Source: Secundilactobacillus mixtipabuli (GTDB lineage Bacteria; Bacillota; Bacilli; Lactobacillales; Lactobacillaceae). Taken from it: DNA of 64,000 bases. The position numbers and the translations under genes are program-made. The notes under the pieces are model-generated. The model was not told where the DNA came from. It did no database searches and worked only from the letters and a program-made list of their open reading frames with translations. Location: contig NZ_BCMF01000006.1 of NCBI RefSeq assembly GCF_002217925.1, positions 124,001-188,000 on the forward strand. The letters run 5' to 3'. This document shows positions 46,401-55,139 of the stretch, in pieces. Each line of letters opens with the position of its first letter. Positions within the stretch are counted from its first letter, which is position 1.

Positions 46401-46899
46401 GCACACTGGTTTGAGAGCCAGTCTGATTGTCATCAGTCTGACCCGTATCCGGTACTGCTGATGAGCCGTCGTTTCCCGGCAGTGTTCCGCCTGGAGGTGT
46501 GAGGGTGACGCTGGCGGTTGAAGTACCTCCGGAAGAGTCCGTTGATCCAGGATCATCGGCGTTGCTGGTGGTGACAACTGGTTCGACTGCCGCAATCTTA
46601 GTTGCTGTACTTTCATTAGAAAATGAGGAATCAGCTACCACACGCACGTTATTGAATCCATCAGTATTCTGTTCTGTACTACTCGGTTGAGTCGTGGCGG
46701 ATGTTCGTAAAACTGTACTAGGCGCTGGTTGATCAACTGAACTGACGGTGCCAGACGAAGGCGTTGAATCCTCTGAAGTTGAGGCCTTCACAACGGTTGT
46801 GGTATGCCCCCAAAGGAGCCCAGCTGAGACTAAGGCGATGACGTAAAAGTAATGGCCGGGAAACCTTTTGAATGAATGGTTCAAATGATAGTTTGTCAT
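43432..46899 (-). CDS. Large secreted surface protein with LRR-like, MucBP-like and DUF5776 modules
   Basis: 1155 aa from ATG 46899 (AAAGGA site). The order is: signal peptide (YFYVIALVSAGLLWG, cleavage near VVKAS); a Ser/Thr/Pro-rich region to ~residue 190; a unique domain; leucine-rich-repeat-like turns at ~350-440 (LTNIELSFNQISDISGF); MucBP-like repeats at ~690-900 (IPVSYVDNL and IPVNYVDNL starts, each ending LVYTxN); a Pro-rich linker; and a C-terminal DUF5776 region (~930-1150; TVINPKGINAYANADLTGKL). No LPXTG is present; the DUF5776 modules probably hold it to the wall. A role in adhesion is likely but not shown. Confidence 0.88.
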   Translation of the reverse strand: MTNYHLNHSFKRFPGHYFYVIALVSAGLLWGHTTTVVKASTSEDSTPSSGTVSSVDQPAPSTVLRTSATTQPSSTEQNTDGFNNVRVVADSSFSNESTATKIAAVEPVVTTSNADDPGSTDSSGGTSTASVTLTPPGGTLPGNDGSSAVPDTGQTDDNQTGSQTSVPATNITTITPDPENTTQVAPDALGVKPVGSIRLNVPIPTTGKDAIKATDEYYYTLNGPINTTYQLANYHTGLANVSIKPGTWLGSVYAASIPTNAVGTDPKTSNNYIDEWMPDIWFQYLLWLTEYQTQFSTWAGFRNSFSKSDLNTLTNFTITQASQQTTSPTSTGPVATPIFTALQQTQSLEGLQYAQNLNTINFTLNTTLSDYTQSRLWDISSLAKIPSLTSVRFLYTSIQDVSALKTNKNLTNIELSFNQISDISGFAITWIGQQTPPDINDNRIGSARYNSISMPLLVLKPGTTSVEVSYNVKEYDGSLVHMYPSDGSDFSTDYPETQEMYKPSTADAVSEDDQTIVFYNLKTPPAGDVGWLSAGYVFWEDGYPKDPSAFDIWVSIPYIINDEYGTTKVNYENLMPNGQQEEIATSTPLSGPISNPFDISTDRNTTYPLEWLIDKYGSNYIVLDGTGNYSDYLANNGLAKAAPVTGNYSTDPQSLTVLFAPSQLTVQHGYYQSDGQFTSLVPDNQVAQSLTTNLAINDQATDIQNFHYKGAEIVASDGTVTAIDSATTSLPYLSVDHLLRIVYAPNQMTIPVSYVDNLSHVINPTTIFTGTAIDSVSPTSTTAQLPIANYTFDHYELSDGTPVTNTVPLTDLQAGLKLVYTGNTLQIPVNYVDNLGQKLQSAQIQGVVNAPLPAGFAANLQINIPNYTFSYIETANHQPIPANATYDTIHDGINLVYTANSTNVIPPVTPEVTPPEEKPGENAPESVSAKVIYALKQVSLHTSVNFTDDNILMTYVKKPRIYRPRFMVIGTARDRQNRLRYLVRDINSKSDTYGLIGYLTADPESVRSAYYHIVPKTITVINPKGINAYANADLTGKLTHYRQGTVLKVANIIKDRTATRFILTNGQIVTASKVLVKMGTIAQPKTTTKLLALNRYGDVNLTTRLEHFKRVTPKSFTILNWDYSNGYDYHVKSLKRYQIGNGYITAYSQLVKSDY

Positions 46900-47038
46900 A
46901 CTAATCAATCCTTTCTCTCATAAATCAAACAATCTCTCAATGCAAGGACATAATAGCACGTTAGCTTGACTTTGACATGTAATTGGTTTGCTAATTTAAA
47001 GTGTCTAATCAAGTTTAAGAACCGCGTAATCAAGGTAA

Positions 47039-47065
47039 GTAAAACGCTTTCAATTTTGCTATAAT
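47039..47065 (+). promoter_or_regulatory. Promoter with cre-like sequence before the acetyltransferase gene
   Basis: TATAAT at 47060 lies downstream of GTAAAACGCTTTCA (47039-47052), which resembles a CcpA site over the -35 region. This suggests catabolite control; the match to cre is imperfect. Confidence 0.45.
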
Positions 47066-47094
47066 GAAGGTATTGGATATGAGGAGGATGCAGT

Positions 47095-47703
47095 ATGACC
47101 ACTGACATGCATAACGGTAACTTATATTTACCCATGGATCAATCAATTCTTCAAGAACAGGAAGCCGCTCAAGAATTACAATATGACTATAATCAAACGC
47201 GGCCGGGGGATCACGACAAGCGGGCTGAGCTGCTAAGTCAAATGTTTGCGGAAATCGGTGAAGAGACCTACATCGAACCGCCGCTGCATGCTAATTGGGC
47301 GGGTCATTTCATGCACTTCGGCAGCCAAATTTTCGCTAACTATAATTTAACGGCTGTGGATGATACTCACATCTACGTGGGCGACCACACTATGTTTGGC
47401 CCTAACGTGATTTTAGCTGCCGGCACCCATCCGGTTTTATTCGAACTGCGGGAAAAGGAATACCAGTATAATTTACCAATTAAGATCGGCCGTAATTGCT
47501 GGCTAGGTGCCGGTGCTATTGTCCTTCCCGGAGTGACAATCGGCGACAATACGGTGATTGGCGCGGGCAGCGTGGTAACCAAGAACGTGCCCGCAAACGT
47601 CGTGGCAGTGGGCAATCCCTGCCGGGTCATGCGTGCAATCAACGCCCGTGACCACGAATATTACGATCGCCAGCGCAAAATCATTTGGTCGAAAATTCAA
47701 TAA
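47095..47703 (+). CDS. Maltose/galactoside O-acetyltransferase family protein (hexapeptide repeat)
   Basis: A 202-aa protein with the N-terminal Mac domain and a left-handed beta-helix of hexapeptide repeats (IGRNCWLGAGAIVLPGVTIGDNTVIGAGSVVTKNVP). The catalytic His lies in AGTHPV, and FGPNVILAAGTHP and ANWAGHFMHFGSQIFANYN are typical of LacA/Maa. It acetylates sugars with acetyl-CoA, possibly to detoxify non-metabolised sugars. GAGGAGG site, single gene, own terminator. Confidence 0.9.
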   Translation: MTTDMHNGNLYLPMDQSILQEQEAAQELQYDYNQTRPGDHDKRAELLSQMFAEIGEETYIEPPLHANWAGHFMHFGSQIFANYNLTAVDDTHIYVGDHTMFGPNVILAAGTHPVLFELREKEYQYNLPIKIGRNCWLGAGAIVLPGVTIGDNTVIGAGSVVTKNVPANVVAVGNPCRVMRAINARDHEYYDRQRKIIWSKIQ

Positions 47704-47711
47704 ATGGCTAT

Positions 47712-47748
47712 AAAAAAACCTCTCAATCATCTGACTGAGAGGTTTTAG
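47712..47748. terminator. Bidirectional terminator
   Basis: AAACCTCTCA pairs with TGAGAGGTTT around CATCTGAC-type loop sequence, with A-run and T-run, between convergent genes. Confidence 0.85.
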
Positions 47749-47768
47749 TTTAACCATGTATTGTTTGG

Positions 47769-49307
47769 TTACATCTTCATACCCATCTTGGCGTAGGAAT
47801 CCATACCGGCCATCCATAAGTCTTTGGGATCAATGCCGCGTTCTTTTGCGAAGGCGTTCATCAAGGTATCCATGTCCATCAATTTATATTTTGGCATTGG
47901 CTTATCGGGTTCGTAGGTTTGAATTTGCGCCATCATGCCGCCATCTTCGTGTTCAATGATGTGGCAGTGGTACATGTAAACGCCAGGCAGGTCGAAACGG
48001 ACCAGGATGCGGACCGTTTCACCGGGGTTGACACCAACCGTGTCCTTATAGCCATGTTCGTTTGGATAAGGTGCGTGGCCGTTACGAGAAATTACGAGAA
48101 ATTCAGTTCCGTGAACGTGGAAGGGGTGAACCATGCCGGAATCCATGTCATTAGAGTTGGTAATGTCCCAGTACTGGCTTTCACCGATTGGCTGGGTGGC
48201 ATCGATGCGTTGCATGCTGAACTTCTTGTTGTCCATCATGACACTTTCGTCCATGCCGCTCATCACAATTTTACGAACGGGTGTTTTTGGATCAACTTCA
48301 GGTTTGTTGATCGTGAAGAGATGGTCTGGCAACGTGGTGTTATCAGGTGCAAACTGGTGAATCTTGAACTTGACGATTGGCACGTCATCGCTGAACAGTG
48401 TAACGGTTTGACCGTCATGGTAACCTGCAAAGTCCACTACGATCTCAGCCCGTTCAGCACAAGTGAGCATCAAGTGGTCCATGTAAACGGGTTCTGGCAG
48501 CAGACTGGAATCACCGCCGATTTGAGCAAATTTAAGGTCGTCTGAAAAGTGCAGCCGCCATTCACGCCGGTTAGCACCGTCCAAAATCCGCAGGCGTAGT
48601 TTCTGCGTCGTCACGTCAAAGACGGGGTTGACGGTGCCGTTGATGAGAGCGGTTGGCCCTTGCACGCCGTCTGGATCGTAATCGGCATGATAGTCCAACT
48701 GGTTGCCTTCGTGGAAACGGCGGTCTTGCAGTACCAGCGGAATATCATCTACACCGTAGTTGTGTGGAATTGGCAGGCTCTTGATGTGGTCGTCGGTAAC
48801 TAGCACCATGGTTGCCAAGCCGTGCCAAACCTGTTCAGCCGTTGATGGGCACGGATGAGCGTGCAGCCAAGTGGTTGCAGCGGGTTGGTTTAAGGTGAAG
48901 TCAATGTGCTTGGTTTCACCCGGATATACGGGTGCATGACAGCCACCGTCGACATAGGGACCGGAAACGATCAGGCCATGCCAATGGAAGGTGGTGAGTT
49001 CCGGTAAATGATTTTCCAAAGCAACGTGGATATGCTTACCAACGGGGTAAACAATGGTTTGACCAAGAATGCTGGCATTGTAGCCCCAGGTCTTGGTCTT
49101 TTCACCAGGAAGAATGGGTGTTTCACCCGCTTGAGCAGTTACGGTGTACCAAATATCAGTATCGGTTTCTTTATCTGGTTTTAATAGTGCTGGAATCGCC
49201 AGTGGCTTTTCCGGCGCATCGGCAACCTCCAGCGGAACGTAACCTCCGTCGTGAGTATTGAAAGCAGGTTCATCAAAAAAGTAATTATGATAGATTTTTT
49301 CACTCAT
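47769..49307 (-). CDS. Multicopper oxidase (laccase / CotA-like)
   Basis: A 512-aa three-cupredoxin oxidase. All four copper-binding motifs are intact: HWHG, HAHP, HPFHVHG and HCHIIEHEDGGMM, the last with the type 1 Cys, two His and an axial Met. No signal peptide or Tat motif is seen at the N-terminus (MSEKIYHNYFFDEP), so the protein is probably cytoplasmic, as reported for lactobacillar laccases. Likely roles are oxidation of phenolics, bilirubin or Cu(I). A Met-rich C-terminus (MDMDTLMNAF...MAGMDSYAKMGMKM) may bind copper. Confidence 0.92.
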   Translation of the reverse strand: MSEKIYHNYFFDEPAFNTHDGGYVPLEVADAPEKPLAIPALLKPDKETDTDIWYTVTAQAGETPILPGEKTKTWGYNASILGQTIVYPVGKHIHVALENHLPELTTFHWHGLIVSGPYVDGGCHAPVYPGETKHIDFTLNQPAATTWLHAHPCPSTAEQVWHGLATMVLVTDDHIKSLPIPHNYGVDDIPLVLQDRRFHEGNQLDYHADYDPDGVQGPTALINGTVNPVFDVTTQKLRLRILDGANRREWRLHFSDDLKFAQIGGDSSLLPEPVYMDHLMLTCAERAEIVVDFAGYHDGQTVTLFSDDVPIVKFKIHQFAPDNTTLPDHLFTINKPEVDPKTPVRKIVMSGMDESVMMDNKKFSMQRIDATQPIGESQYWDITNSNDMDSGMVHPFHVHGTEFLVISRNGHAPYPNEHGYKDTVGVNPGETVRILVRFDLPGVYMYHCHIIEHEDGGMMAQIQTYEPDKPMPKYKLMDMDTLMNAFAKERGIDPKDLWMAGMDSYAKMGMKM

Positions 49308-49424
49308 TAGCTTGTTCTCCTCTCGTGTTCGCCTCTATTATACCGCTGATTTACAAAATGTTACTATTTTTGAGGGACACCTAAATGATTTGTACTATAA
49401 TGATAATTGAAAAGAGATGATGAT

Positions 49425-49586
49425 ATGGGGAGCATGTCTAAGCCGTTTTTGTGGTTATTATTAACGTTGAACGTGATTTTAATTGGTTTGCTGCTCAGTA
49501 TGAATAACATGGCAGCGATGTGGCTGATGGCAATCATCATGCTGCTTGACGCCGTTGGGTCCTTAGTGGCAGTATACCGACGATGA
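49425..49586 (+). CDS. Small membrane protein of unknown function
   Basis: A 53-aa frame (or 50 aa from ATG 49434) with two hydrophobic helices (LWLLLTLNVILIGLLL and MWLMAIIMLLDAVGSLVAVY) and a basic C-terminus (RR). A TATAAT box at 49396 and a strong terminator just after the stop support a real transcribed gene. The ribosome site is weak (AAAGAG). No family recognised. Confidence 0.55.
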   Translation: MGSMSKPFLWLLLTLNVILIGLLLSMNNMAAMWLMAIIMLLDAVGSLVAVYRR

Positions 49587-49605
49587 AATGATTTTCAGGT
49601 CAAGC

Positions 49606-49652
49606 AAAAAGCAGCTCACCAAATCAACAATGATTTGATGAGCTGCTTTTTT
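49606..49652. terminator. Bidirectional terminator
   Basis: AAAAAGCAGCTCA pairs with TGAGCTGCTTTTT, extended inward by AAATCA/TGATTT; it lies between convergent genes. Confidence 0.9.
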
Positions 49653-49663
49653 GATCCAATGCG

Positions 49664-50374
49664 TTAATAATTCGTTACGGACATGGCTTGTAAAAGCTCT
49701 GCCAGTTCGGTAGGTGATTCAACTGTTTGATCAGGAATGAAATCTGACTTGGGCATATCAAGGTGCCGGTGGTTAAACCAGAACGCGTGCCAGCCAGCCT
49801 GCTTAGCGCCGACCATATCCTTTTCAAAGTTATCACCAATATACACAATTTCGTTGGCTTGAACGTTCAGATGGCGATTGAAGTGGGTAAAGATTCTTGG
49901 ATCAGGTTTTCTTAAACCCACTTCATCAGAAATAATGATGTTTTCGTCTTTGACCCAGCGTTGCAGATCAAGACGGGACAGTTTTTCAGACTGAGTGTTA
50001 CTTTCACCGTTAGTAATGACCCCTAGTTCATAGTGGCTTTTTAATGACGGTAATTGTGCCTGAATATCTGAAAACAAACTGATTTTTTCTGCTTCTAAGC
50101 GATAACGATCGCAAAAAGCAAGCCAAACCGAATTCGTTAAAGTTGGTAAGTCATGTTGTGTCAGGACGTCATTAAGACAGCTGAAAACATGATTCATAGT
50201 TAATGTTTCAAGTTTTGCGACGCGGTCATTCATGTGTTTAAAAACCTTGAAAAGGTCCGTTAGCACGTGACCGGAAACCGCGGGGTCGTTCCAGACTGAA
50301 AATAGTGCTTGCTGGAATGGTCGTTGTTGATCATATAGTGTATCGTCAAGATCAAAAACGATTGCTTTGAGCAT
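49664..50374 (-). CDS. HAD-family hydrolase (YjjG-like)
   Basis: A 236-aa protein from ATG 50374 behind GGAGG; the open frame further upstream lacks a ribosome site. The four HAD motifs are present: DLDDTLYD (nucleophile Asp), VITNGES, the Lys in RKPDPRIF and IGDNFEKDMVGA. The pattern fits the YjjG/house-cleaning nucleotidase group of small-molecule phosphatases. Single gene. Confidence 0.88.
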   Translation of the reverse strand: MLKAIVFDLDDTLYDQQRPFQQALFSVWNDPAVSGHVLTDLFKVFKHMNDRVAKLETLTMNHVFSCLNDVLTQHDLPTLTNSVWLAFCDRYRLEAEKISLFSDIQAQLPSLKSHYELGVITNGESNTQSEKLSRLDLQRWVKDENIIISDEVGLRKPDPRIFTHFNRHLNVQANEIVYIGDNFEKDMVGAKQAGWHAFWFNHRHLDMPKSDFIPDQTVESPTELAELLQAMSVTNY

Positions 50375-50464
50375 AATTGGTTCCTCCTCGAAGTTCTGCG
50401 AGAAGTAGTGTAACATGAATGTAACATTAATTTCAAATTTTTTTTATTTTCAGGTTGCTAAGGG

Positions 50465-50493
50465 TTGATATGAACTGCTAAAACAGGTATACT
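50465..50493 (+). promoter_or_regulatory. Promoter of rpsB
   Basis: TTGATA (50465), 17-bp spacer, TATACT (50488): a near-consensus sigma-A promoter. The ~110-nt leader that follows ends in GGGGAGG and ATGGAGG sequences before the start and could carry the S2 autoregulatory structure known in this gene's leader in many bacteria. Confidence 0.8.
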
Positions 50494-50609
50494 AGTTTTC
50501 GGCTGATTGCCACAATTCACACCTTGAGCGATATATTAAGCAGTGCTCGCATGAGTTCTTGATATAAAGGACCTCAGGGGAGGAAAAAAACTTTGATGGA
50601 GGCTATTTC

Positions 50610-51368
50610 ATGGCTGTTATTACAATGAAACAATTACTTGAAGCAGGTGTCCACTTCGGTCACCAAACTCGTCGCTGGAACCCAAAGATGAAGGAATATA
50701 TCTTCACCGAACGTAACGGGATCTACATTATCGACTTACAAAAGACGGTTAAGTTGATCGACACCGCCTACAACTTCGTTAAGGATGAAGCATCTAAAGG
50801 TGCTGTAGTGCTTTTCGTTGGTACTAAGAAGCAAGCCCAAGATTCTATTGAAGAAGAAGCTACCCGCGCTGGTCAATTTTACGTTAACCACCGTTGGTTG
50901 GGTGGAACTTTAACCAACTGGAACACCATTCAAACTCGTATCAAGCGTTTGAAGGATCTTAAGAAGATGGCTGAAGACGGTACTTTCGATCGTCTGCCAA
51001 AGAAGGAAGTTTCTTTACTGAAGAAGCAAACTGACAAGTTGGAACGTTTCTTAGGCGGTATCGAAGATATGCCTAAGTTACCTGACGTTATGTTTGTTGT
51101 TGATCCTCGTAAGGAACAGATCGCCGTTAAGGAAGCTCAAAAGTTGAACATTCCAATCGTCGCTATGGTTGATACTAACACCGACCCAGACGATGTTGAC
51201 GTTATCATTCCTTCTAACGATGACGCTATCCGTGCCGTTCGCTTGATTACAAGCAAGATGGCCGATGCCGTTATTGAAGGCCGTCAAGGCGAAGACGAGG
51301 CTGAAGCTGCTAAAGCAGAAGCTAAAGCCGCTGACAGCAAAGACGCTTCAGAAAACGCTGCTGAATAG
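50610..51368 (+). CDS. rpsB: 30S ribosomal protein S2
   Basis: 252 aa; the opening [20 protein letters not shown] and the internal GGTLTNW and [11 protein letters not shown] blocks identify S2. Codon use is strongly biased, as for a highly expressed gene. The C-terminal ~30 residues form a low-complexity Ala/Glu/Lys tail. It is followed by an attenuator-like hairpin and tsf. Confidence 0.98.
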   Translation: MAVITMKQLLEAGVHFGHQTRRWNPKMKEYIFTERNGIYIIDLQKTVKLIDTAYNFVKDEASKGAVVLFVGTKKQAQDSIEEEATRAGQFYVNHRWLGGTLTNWNTIQTRIKRLKDLKKMAEDGTFDRLPKKEVSLLKKQTDKLERFLGGIEDMPKLPDVMFVVDPRKEQIAVKEAQKLNIPIVAMVDTNTDPDDVDVIIPSNDDAIRAVRLITSKMADAVIEGRQGEDEAEAAKAEAKAADSKDASENAAE

Positions 51369-51400
51369 TTTATAGAATTCGTTTAAAACCATCAGTGCTT

Positions 51401-51457
51401 AGGCTGGCTTGAAAATGTGGACCCGCGAGGCCTGATTATTTTCAGGCCAGCCTTTTG
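51401..51457 (+). terminator. Terminator or attenuator between rpsB and tsf
   Basis: AGGCTGGC (with TGAAAAT) pairs with (ATTTTCA)GGCCAGCCT, followed by TTTTGTG. It probably lowers rather than abolishes read-through into tsf. Confidence 0.75.
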
Positions 51458-51506
51458 TGTTGGTGTTAAGTGACTCACTGCTATTAAATATTAAGGAGGC
51501 CATATA

Positions 51507-52388
51507 ATGGCAAGCATTACTGCAAAAATGGTTAAAGAACTTCGTGATAAGACTAGCGTTGGTATGATGGACGCAAAGAAAGCGCTCGTTGCTACCGAAG
51601 GTGACATGGACAAAGCGGTTGATTTCCTGCGTGAAAAGGGAATCGCTAAAGCTGAAAAGAAGAGTGGCAACGTTGCTGCTAACGGTTTAGCTCACATTAC
51701 TGAAAACGGAAATGTCGCTGCAATCACTGAAGTTAACTCTGAAACTGACTTTGTTGCTTCAAACGATCGTTTTAAGAACTTAGTTCAAACGATTACTGAT
51801 TTGATTGCTGCTAACAAGCCAGCTGATATGGATGCTGCTATGGCATTAAAGAACGACGCTGGTCAAACCATTAAAGAAATGATCATCGAACAAACTCAAG
51901 TCACTTCAGAACACACAACGCTTCGTCGTTTCCAAGTCGTTGAAAAGAACGATAACGAAGTCTTTGGTGCTTACCTGCATAATGGTGGCCAAATCGCTGC
52001 TTTAGTTGTCCTTGAAGGTGCCGATGCCAGTGTTGCTAAGAACGTTGCAATGCACGTTGCAGCCGTTAACCCAGAATTCGTTTCTCGTGACGATATTCCT
52101 GCAGAACGTTTAGATCACGAACGCGAAGTCTTGAAGAAGGAAGCCTTAAACGAAGGTAAGCCTGAAAAGATCGTTGAAAAGATGGTCGAAGGCCGTCTCC
52201 GGAAGTTCTTATCAGAAATCAGTCTTGCTGACCAAGAATTTGTGATGGATTCTGACCAAACGGTTAGCCAATACGTTGCCTCAAAGGGTGGCAAGTTGAA
52301 GAGCTTTGTACGTTACGAAGTCGGTGAAGGTATCGAAGTTGAAACTAAAAACTTTGAAGATGAAGTAAATAGTCAAATTAACGGCTAA
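51507..52388 (+). CDS. tsf: Translation elongation factor Ts
   Basis: 293 aa; N-terminal UBA-like domain ([16 protein letters not shown]), TDFVA motif in [13 protein letters not shown], and a C-terminal dimerisation region complete to [12 protein letters not shown]-Ts exchanges the nucleotide on EF-Tu. Start behind AAGGAGG. Confidence 0.98.
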   Translation: MASITAKMVKELRDKTSVGMMDAKKALVATEGDMDKAVDFLREKGIAKAEKKSGNVAANGLAHITENGNVAAITEVNSETDFVASNDRFKNLVQTITDLIAANKPADMDAAMALKNDAGQTIKEMIIEQTQVTSEHTTLRRFQVVEKNDNEVFGAYLHNGGQIAALVVLEGADASVAKNVAMHVAAVNPEFVSRDDIPAERLDHEREVLKKEALNEGKPEKIVEKMVEGRLRKFLSEISLADQEFVMDSDQTVSQYVASKGGKLKSFVRYEVGEGIEVETKNFEDEVNSQING

Positions 52389-52405
52389 AACTGACTTGAA
52401 AAGGG

Positions 52406-52434
52406 GATGTACGTGTTGCGTACATCTTTTTTTA
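52406..52434 (+). terminator. Terminator after tsf
   Basis: GATGTACG / CGTACATC with a 5-nt loop and a run of seven or more T. Confidence 0.9.
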
Positions 52435-52511
52435 TGCCCTAAAACGGGGATACGACTGTTGGTCGATACCGGATTATGATAGAATAACTTGAGGAAACTA
52501 ATAGGAGGCTC

Positions 52512-53237
52512 ATGATGACCGATTTAAAATATAAACGCATCGTTTTGAAGCTGAGCGGTGAAGCTTTGGCAGGCGATCAAGGTTTTGGTATTCACCCGCC
52601 AGTCATTAAGACAGTAGCAAAAGAAGTTAAGGAAGTTTATGACTTAGGACTTCAGATTGGGATTGTCGTTGGTGGCGGTAACATGTGGCGAGGCGAATCT
52701 GGTGCTCAGATGGGCATGGAACGCGCACAGGCTGATTATATTGGCATGTTAGCAACCATTATGAATGGTCTTGCTCTTCAAGATAACCTCGAGGACATCG
52801 GCGTGCCGACCCGGGTTCAAACGTCGATTGAAATGCGGGCGATTGCTGAGCCTTACATTCGTCGAAAAGCCATTCGTCATTTGGAGAAAGACCGGGTCGT
52901 TATTTTTGCCGGTGGTACTGGCAGCCCATATTTCTCAACTGATACAACGGCCGCATTACGAGCAGCTGAAATCAGCGCGGATGCGATCTTAATGGCCAAG
53001 AACGGTGTTGATGGTGTCTATTCTGCTGATCCTAACGTTGATCACAACGCCGTTAAGTTCGATCATTTGACCCACATGGATATTATTAACAAGGGCTTAC
53101 ACGTGATGGATTCAACAGCCAGCACTTTATCAATGGATAATGATATTCCGTTGGTCGTCTTTAACTTAAATCATCCAGGTAATATTAAAAAAGTTGTTCT
53201 TGGTGAAAACATCGGGACGACTGTAAGGGGGAAATAG
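52512..53237 (+). CDS. pyrH: Uridylate kinase (UMP kinase)
   Basis: A 241-aa amino-acid-kinase-fold enzyme: [40 protein letters not shown] and [13 protein letters not shown]. It phosphorylates UMP to UDP. Two ATGs stand together at 52512 and 52515 behind AGGAGG. It is followed after 2 bp by frr. Confidence 0.97.
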   Translation: MMTDLKYKRIVLKLSGEALAGDQGFGIHPPVIKTVAKEVKEVYDLGLQIGIVVGGGNMWRGESGAQMGMERAQADYIGMLATIMNGLALQDNLEDIGVPTRVQTSIEMRAIAEPYIRRKAIRHLEKDRVVIFAGGTGSPYFSTDTTAALRAAEISADAILMAKNGVDGVYSADPNVDHNAVKFDHLTHMDIINKGLHVMDSTASTLSMDNDIPLVVFNLNHPGNIKKVVLGENIGTTVRGK

Positions 53238-53239
53238 TA

Positions 53240-53797
53240 TTGGCAAACCCAATTATTAATGAAGCAAAAGATAAAATGAAAAAAGCTGAAGAGGTGTTAG
53301 GCCGTGAGTTTGGTACGATTCGTGCCGGTCGGGCTAATGCAAGTCTCTTAAGCCGGGTAACGGTTCAATATTACGGTGTTGAAACACCCATTAACCAAGT
53401 GGCTGCAATCACTGTTCCAGAACCACGGGTAATCTTGGTCACACCGTTTGACAAGTCTTCTTTGGAAGATGTTGAAAAGGGTATTTTGGAATCTGATTTA
53501 GGGATCACACCAGCTAATGACGGTTCTGCTCTGCGGTTAGTTGTTCCTCAACTGACTGAAGAACGGCGTAAAGAACTTGCTAAGCAGGTTCGGGCAGTTG
53601 CTGAACAAGGTAAAGTTGCTGTTCGTAACGTCCGTCGCGAAGCAATGGACGCATTGAAAAAAGGTCACAAGAACGGTGATTTTACTGATGATGACGTTCA
53701 TGATCTGGAAAAACAAGTTCAAAACGTGACTGATGATGCTGTTAAGCAAATTGATAAATTGACTGAGGATAAAGAACAAGAAATTATCTCAGGCTAG
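53240..53797 (+). CDS. frr: Ribosome recycling factor
   Basis: 185 aa with the RRF signature ([49 protein letters not shown]). It releases ribosomes from mRNA after termination. The start is TTG behind GGGGGA, 2 bp after pyrH. Confidence 0.97.
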   Translation: MANPIINEAKDKMKKAEEVLGREFGTIRAGRANASLLSRVTVQYYGVETPINQVAAITVPEPRVILVTPFDKSSLEDVEKGILESDLGITPANDGSALRLVVPQLTEERRKELAKQVRAVAEQGKVAVRNVRREAMDALKKGHKNGDFTDDDVHDLEKQVQNVTDDAVKQIDKLTEDKEQEIISG

Positions 53798-53824
53798 TCT
53801 TGATGGAACGAAAGGAAATTAGAC

Positions 53825-54235
53825 ATGGCAAACGATGACGAAACAGTTGAAATCACACCTGGCACACCTCAATTTGCCAAAATGGTTTTTAAACTAAATG
53901 ATGCTGTTACTGATGAAAACTTAGCGGTTTTAAACTATAACGGTAACGAACTGACTCAAATTGACGAAGGTGTTTATGCACAACCTGCCTTTGTAAAGGA
54001 TGACTTTAATTTATTCTTCGTAATCACCCAGTTGATCGAGGAAGATTGGATCGTTGCATTTTCAAAGGCAACCATCGAAAACGATTCTGAAATTACGGAC
54101 CTAAGTGAACCCATTCCAACGGGTGAAGGCTTGAATATGCTTGGTGAAGTAAGCCCAGATGATGCTAATAATTTACTTCAGTATTTTAATACGTTATCTG
54201 ACGCTAATCGCGGTGAATGGCGTTTGCTTCAGTAG
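53825..54235 (+). CDS. Uncharacterised protein, paralog of the 27.0-kb protein
   Basis: A 136-aa acidic soluble protein, start behind GAAAGGAA, lying between frr and a terminator in a housekeeping operon. It shares ordered blocks with the product at 27046-27483 (GTPQF, KDDFNLFFVI, SEITDLSEPIPTGEGLN, LLQYFNTL). I do not recognise the family. The better-conserved surroundings suggest this is the older copy and that the nar-side copy arose by duplication, but the direction is inferred. Confidence 0.8.
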   Translation: MANDDETVEITPGTPQFAKMVFKLNDAVTDENLAVLNYNGNELTQIDEGVYAQPAFVKDDFNLFFVITQLIEEDWIVAFSKATIENDSEITDLSEPIPTGEGLNMLGEVSPDDANNLLQYFNTLSDANRGEWRLLQ

Positions 54236-54265
54236 CTTATTTAGATTCTGTTAAATAATCGCTTT

Positions 54266-54300
54266 AAACAGAGTTGGGATAGTCGACAACTCTGTTTTTT
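54266..54300 (+). terminator. Terminator before uppS
   Basis: AAACAGAGTTG / CAACTCTGTTT, 10-nt loop, then T residues. Confidence 0.9.
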
Positions 54301-54340
54301 GGTATGATTATGGTTTGAAAGCTAATTTGGAGGTGCCACT

Positions 54341-55117
54341 GTGTTTTCTTGGCTCAATAATAAGAATCAGTCAGAGATGCCTGAAAAAATAGAACTGGAT
54401 CCTAACAATATTCCGGCCCACGTTGCCATTATTATGGATGGCAATGGCCGCTGGGCGCAAAAACGTCATTTACCAAGGGTCGCTGGTCACAAGCAGGGAA
54501 TGAACACGGTTAAGACAATCACTAAAGCTGCTAGTGATCTCGGCATTAAAGTGCTGACGCTTTACGCGTTTTCAACGGAGAACTGGAAACGGCCAACTGA
54601 TGAAGTCAATTACCTCATGAAATTGCCGGTAGATTTCTTTGACACGTTTGTGCCCGAATTAATTAGTCATAACGTGCGCGTCAACGTCATGGGTTATACG
54701 GATCAACTCCCGCAAAAAACGCAAGCGGCCGTAGCTGCTGCGATTGAAGACACGAAAGACTGCGATGGGATGATTTTAAACTTTGCGCTGAATTATGGCA
54801 GTCGTGCTGAAATTACGACGGCGGTACAAGAAATCGCCCAGTCGGTCCAACAGGGTGAGTTGAAACCAGAAGACATTTCACCAGAAATGATCAGTCAGCA
54901 TTTGATGACGGCAGGTCTCGGTCAATATCAAGATCCTGACGTGGTTATTAGAACCTCCGGTGAGGAACGGATCTCTAACTTCTTATTGTGGCAGATTGCC
55001 TATTCAGAGTTTGTTTTCATGGCACCGCACTGGCCTGATTTTACGGCTGAATCATTAACGCAAGCCGTTTATGAATATCAACATCGTAAACGCCGTTTTG
55101 GCGGCTTAACGAAATAG
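54341..55117 (+). CDS. uppS: Undecaprenyl diphosphate synthase (cis-prenyltransferase)
   Basis: 258 aa with the UPPS motifs: [13 protein letters not shown] (catalytic Asp), the [13 protein letters not shown] block and the C-terminal [15 protein letters not shown]...[11 protein letters not shown]. It makes the C55 lipid carrier for wall synthesis. Start GTG behind GGAGGTG; cdsA follows after 22 bp. Confidence 0.97.
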   Translation: MFSWLNNKNQSEMPEKIELDPNNIPAHVAIIMDGNGRWAQKRHLPRVAGHKQGMNTVKTITKAASDLGIKVLTLYAFSTENWKRPTDEVNYLMKLPVDFFDTFVPELISHNVRVNVMGYTDQLPQKTQAAVAAAIEDTKDCDGMILNFALNYGSRAEITTAVQEIAQSVQQGELKPEDISPEMISQHLMTAGLGQYQDPDVVIRTSGEERISNFLLWQIAYSEFVFMAPHWPDFTAESLTQAVYEYQHRKRRFGGLTK

Positions 55118-55139
55118 GATAGATGAAAAGGAGTTTATA

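Noticed and set aside
54266-54300. tRNA or other stable RNA genes in the housekeeping part
   Set aside because: The intergenic spaces there contain only simple terminators and promoters; no cloverleaf or rRNA-like sequence was seen anywhere in the window.
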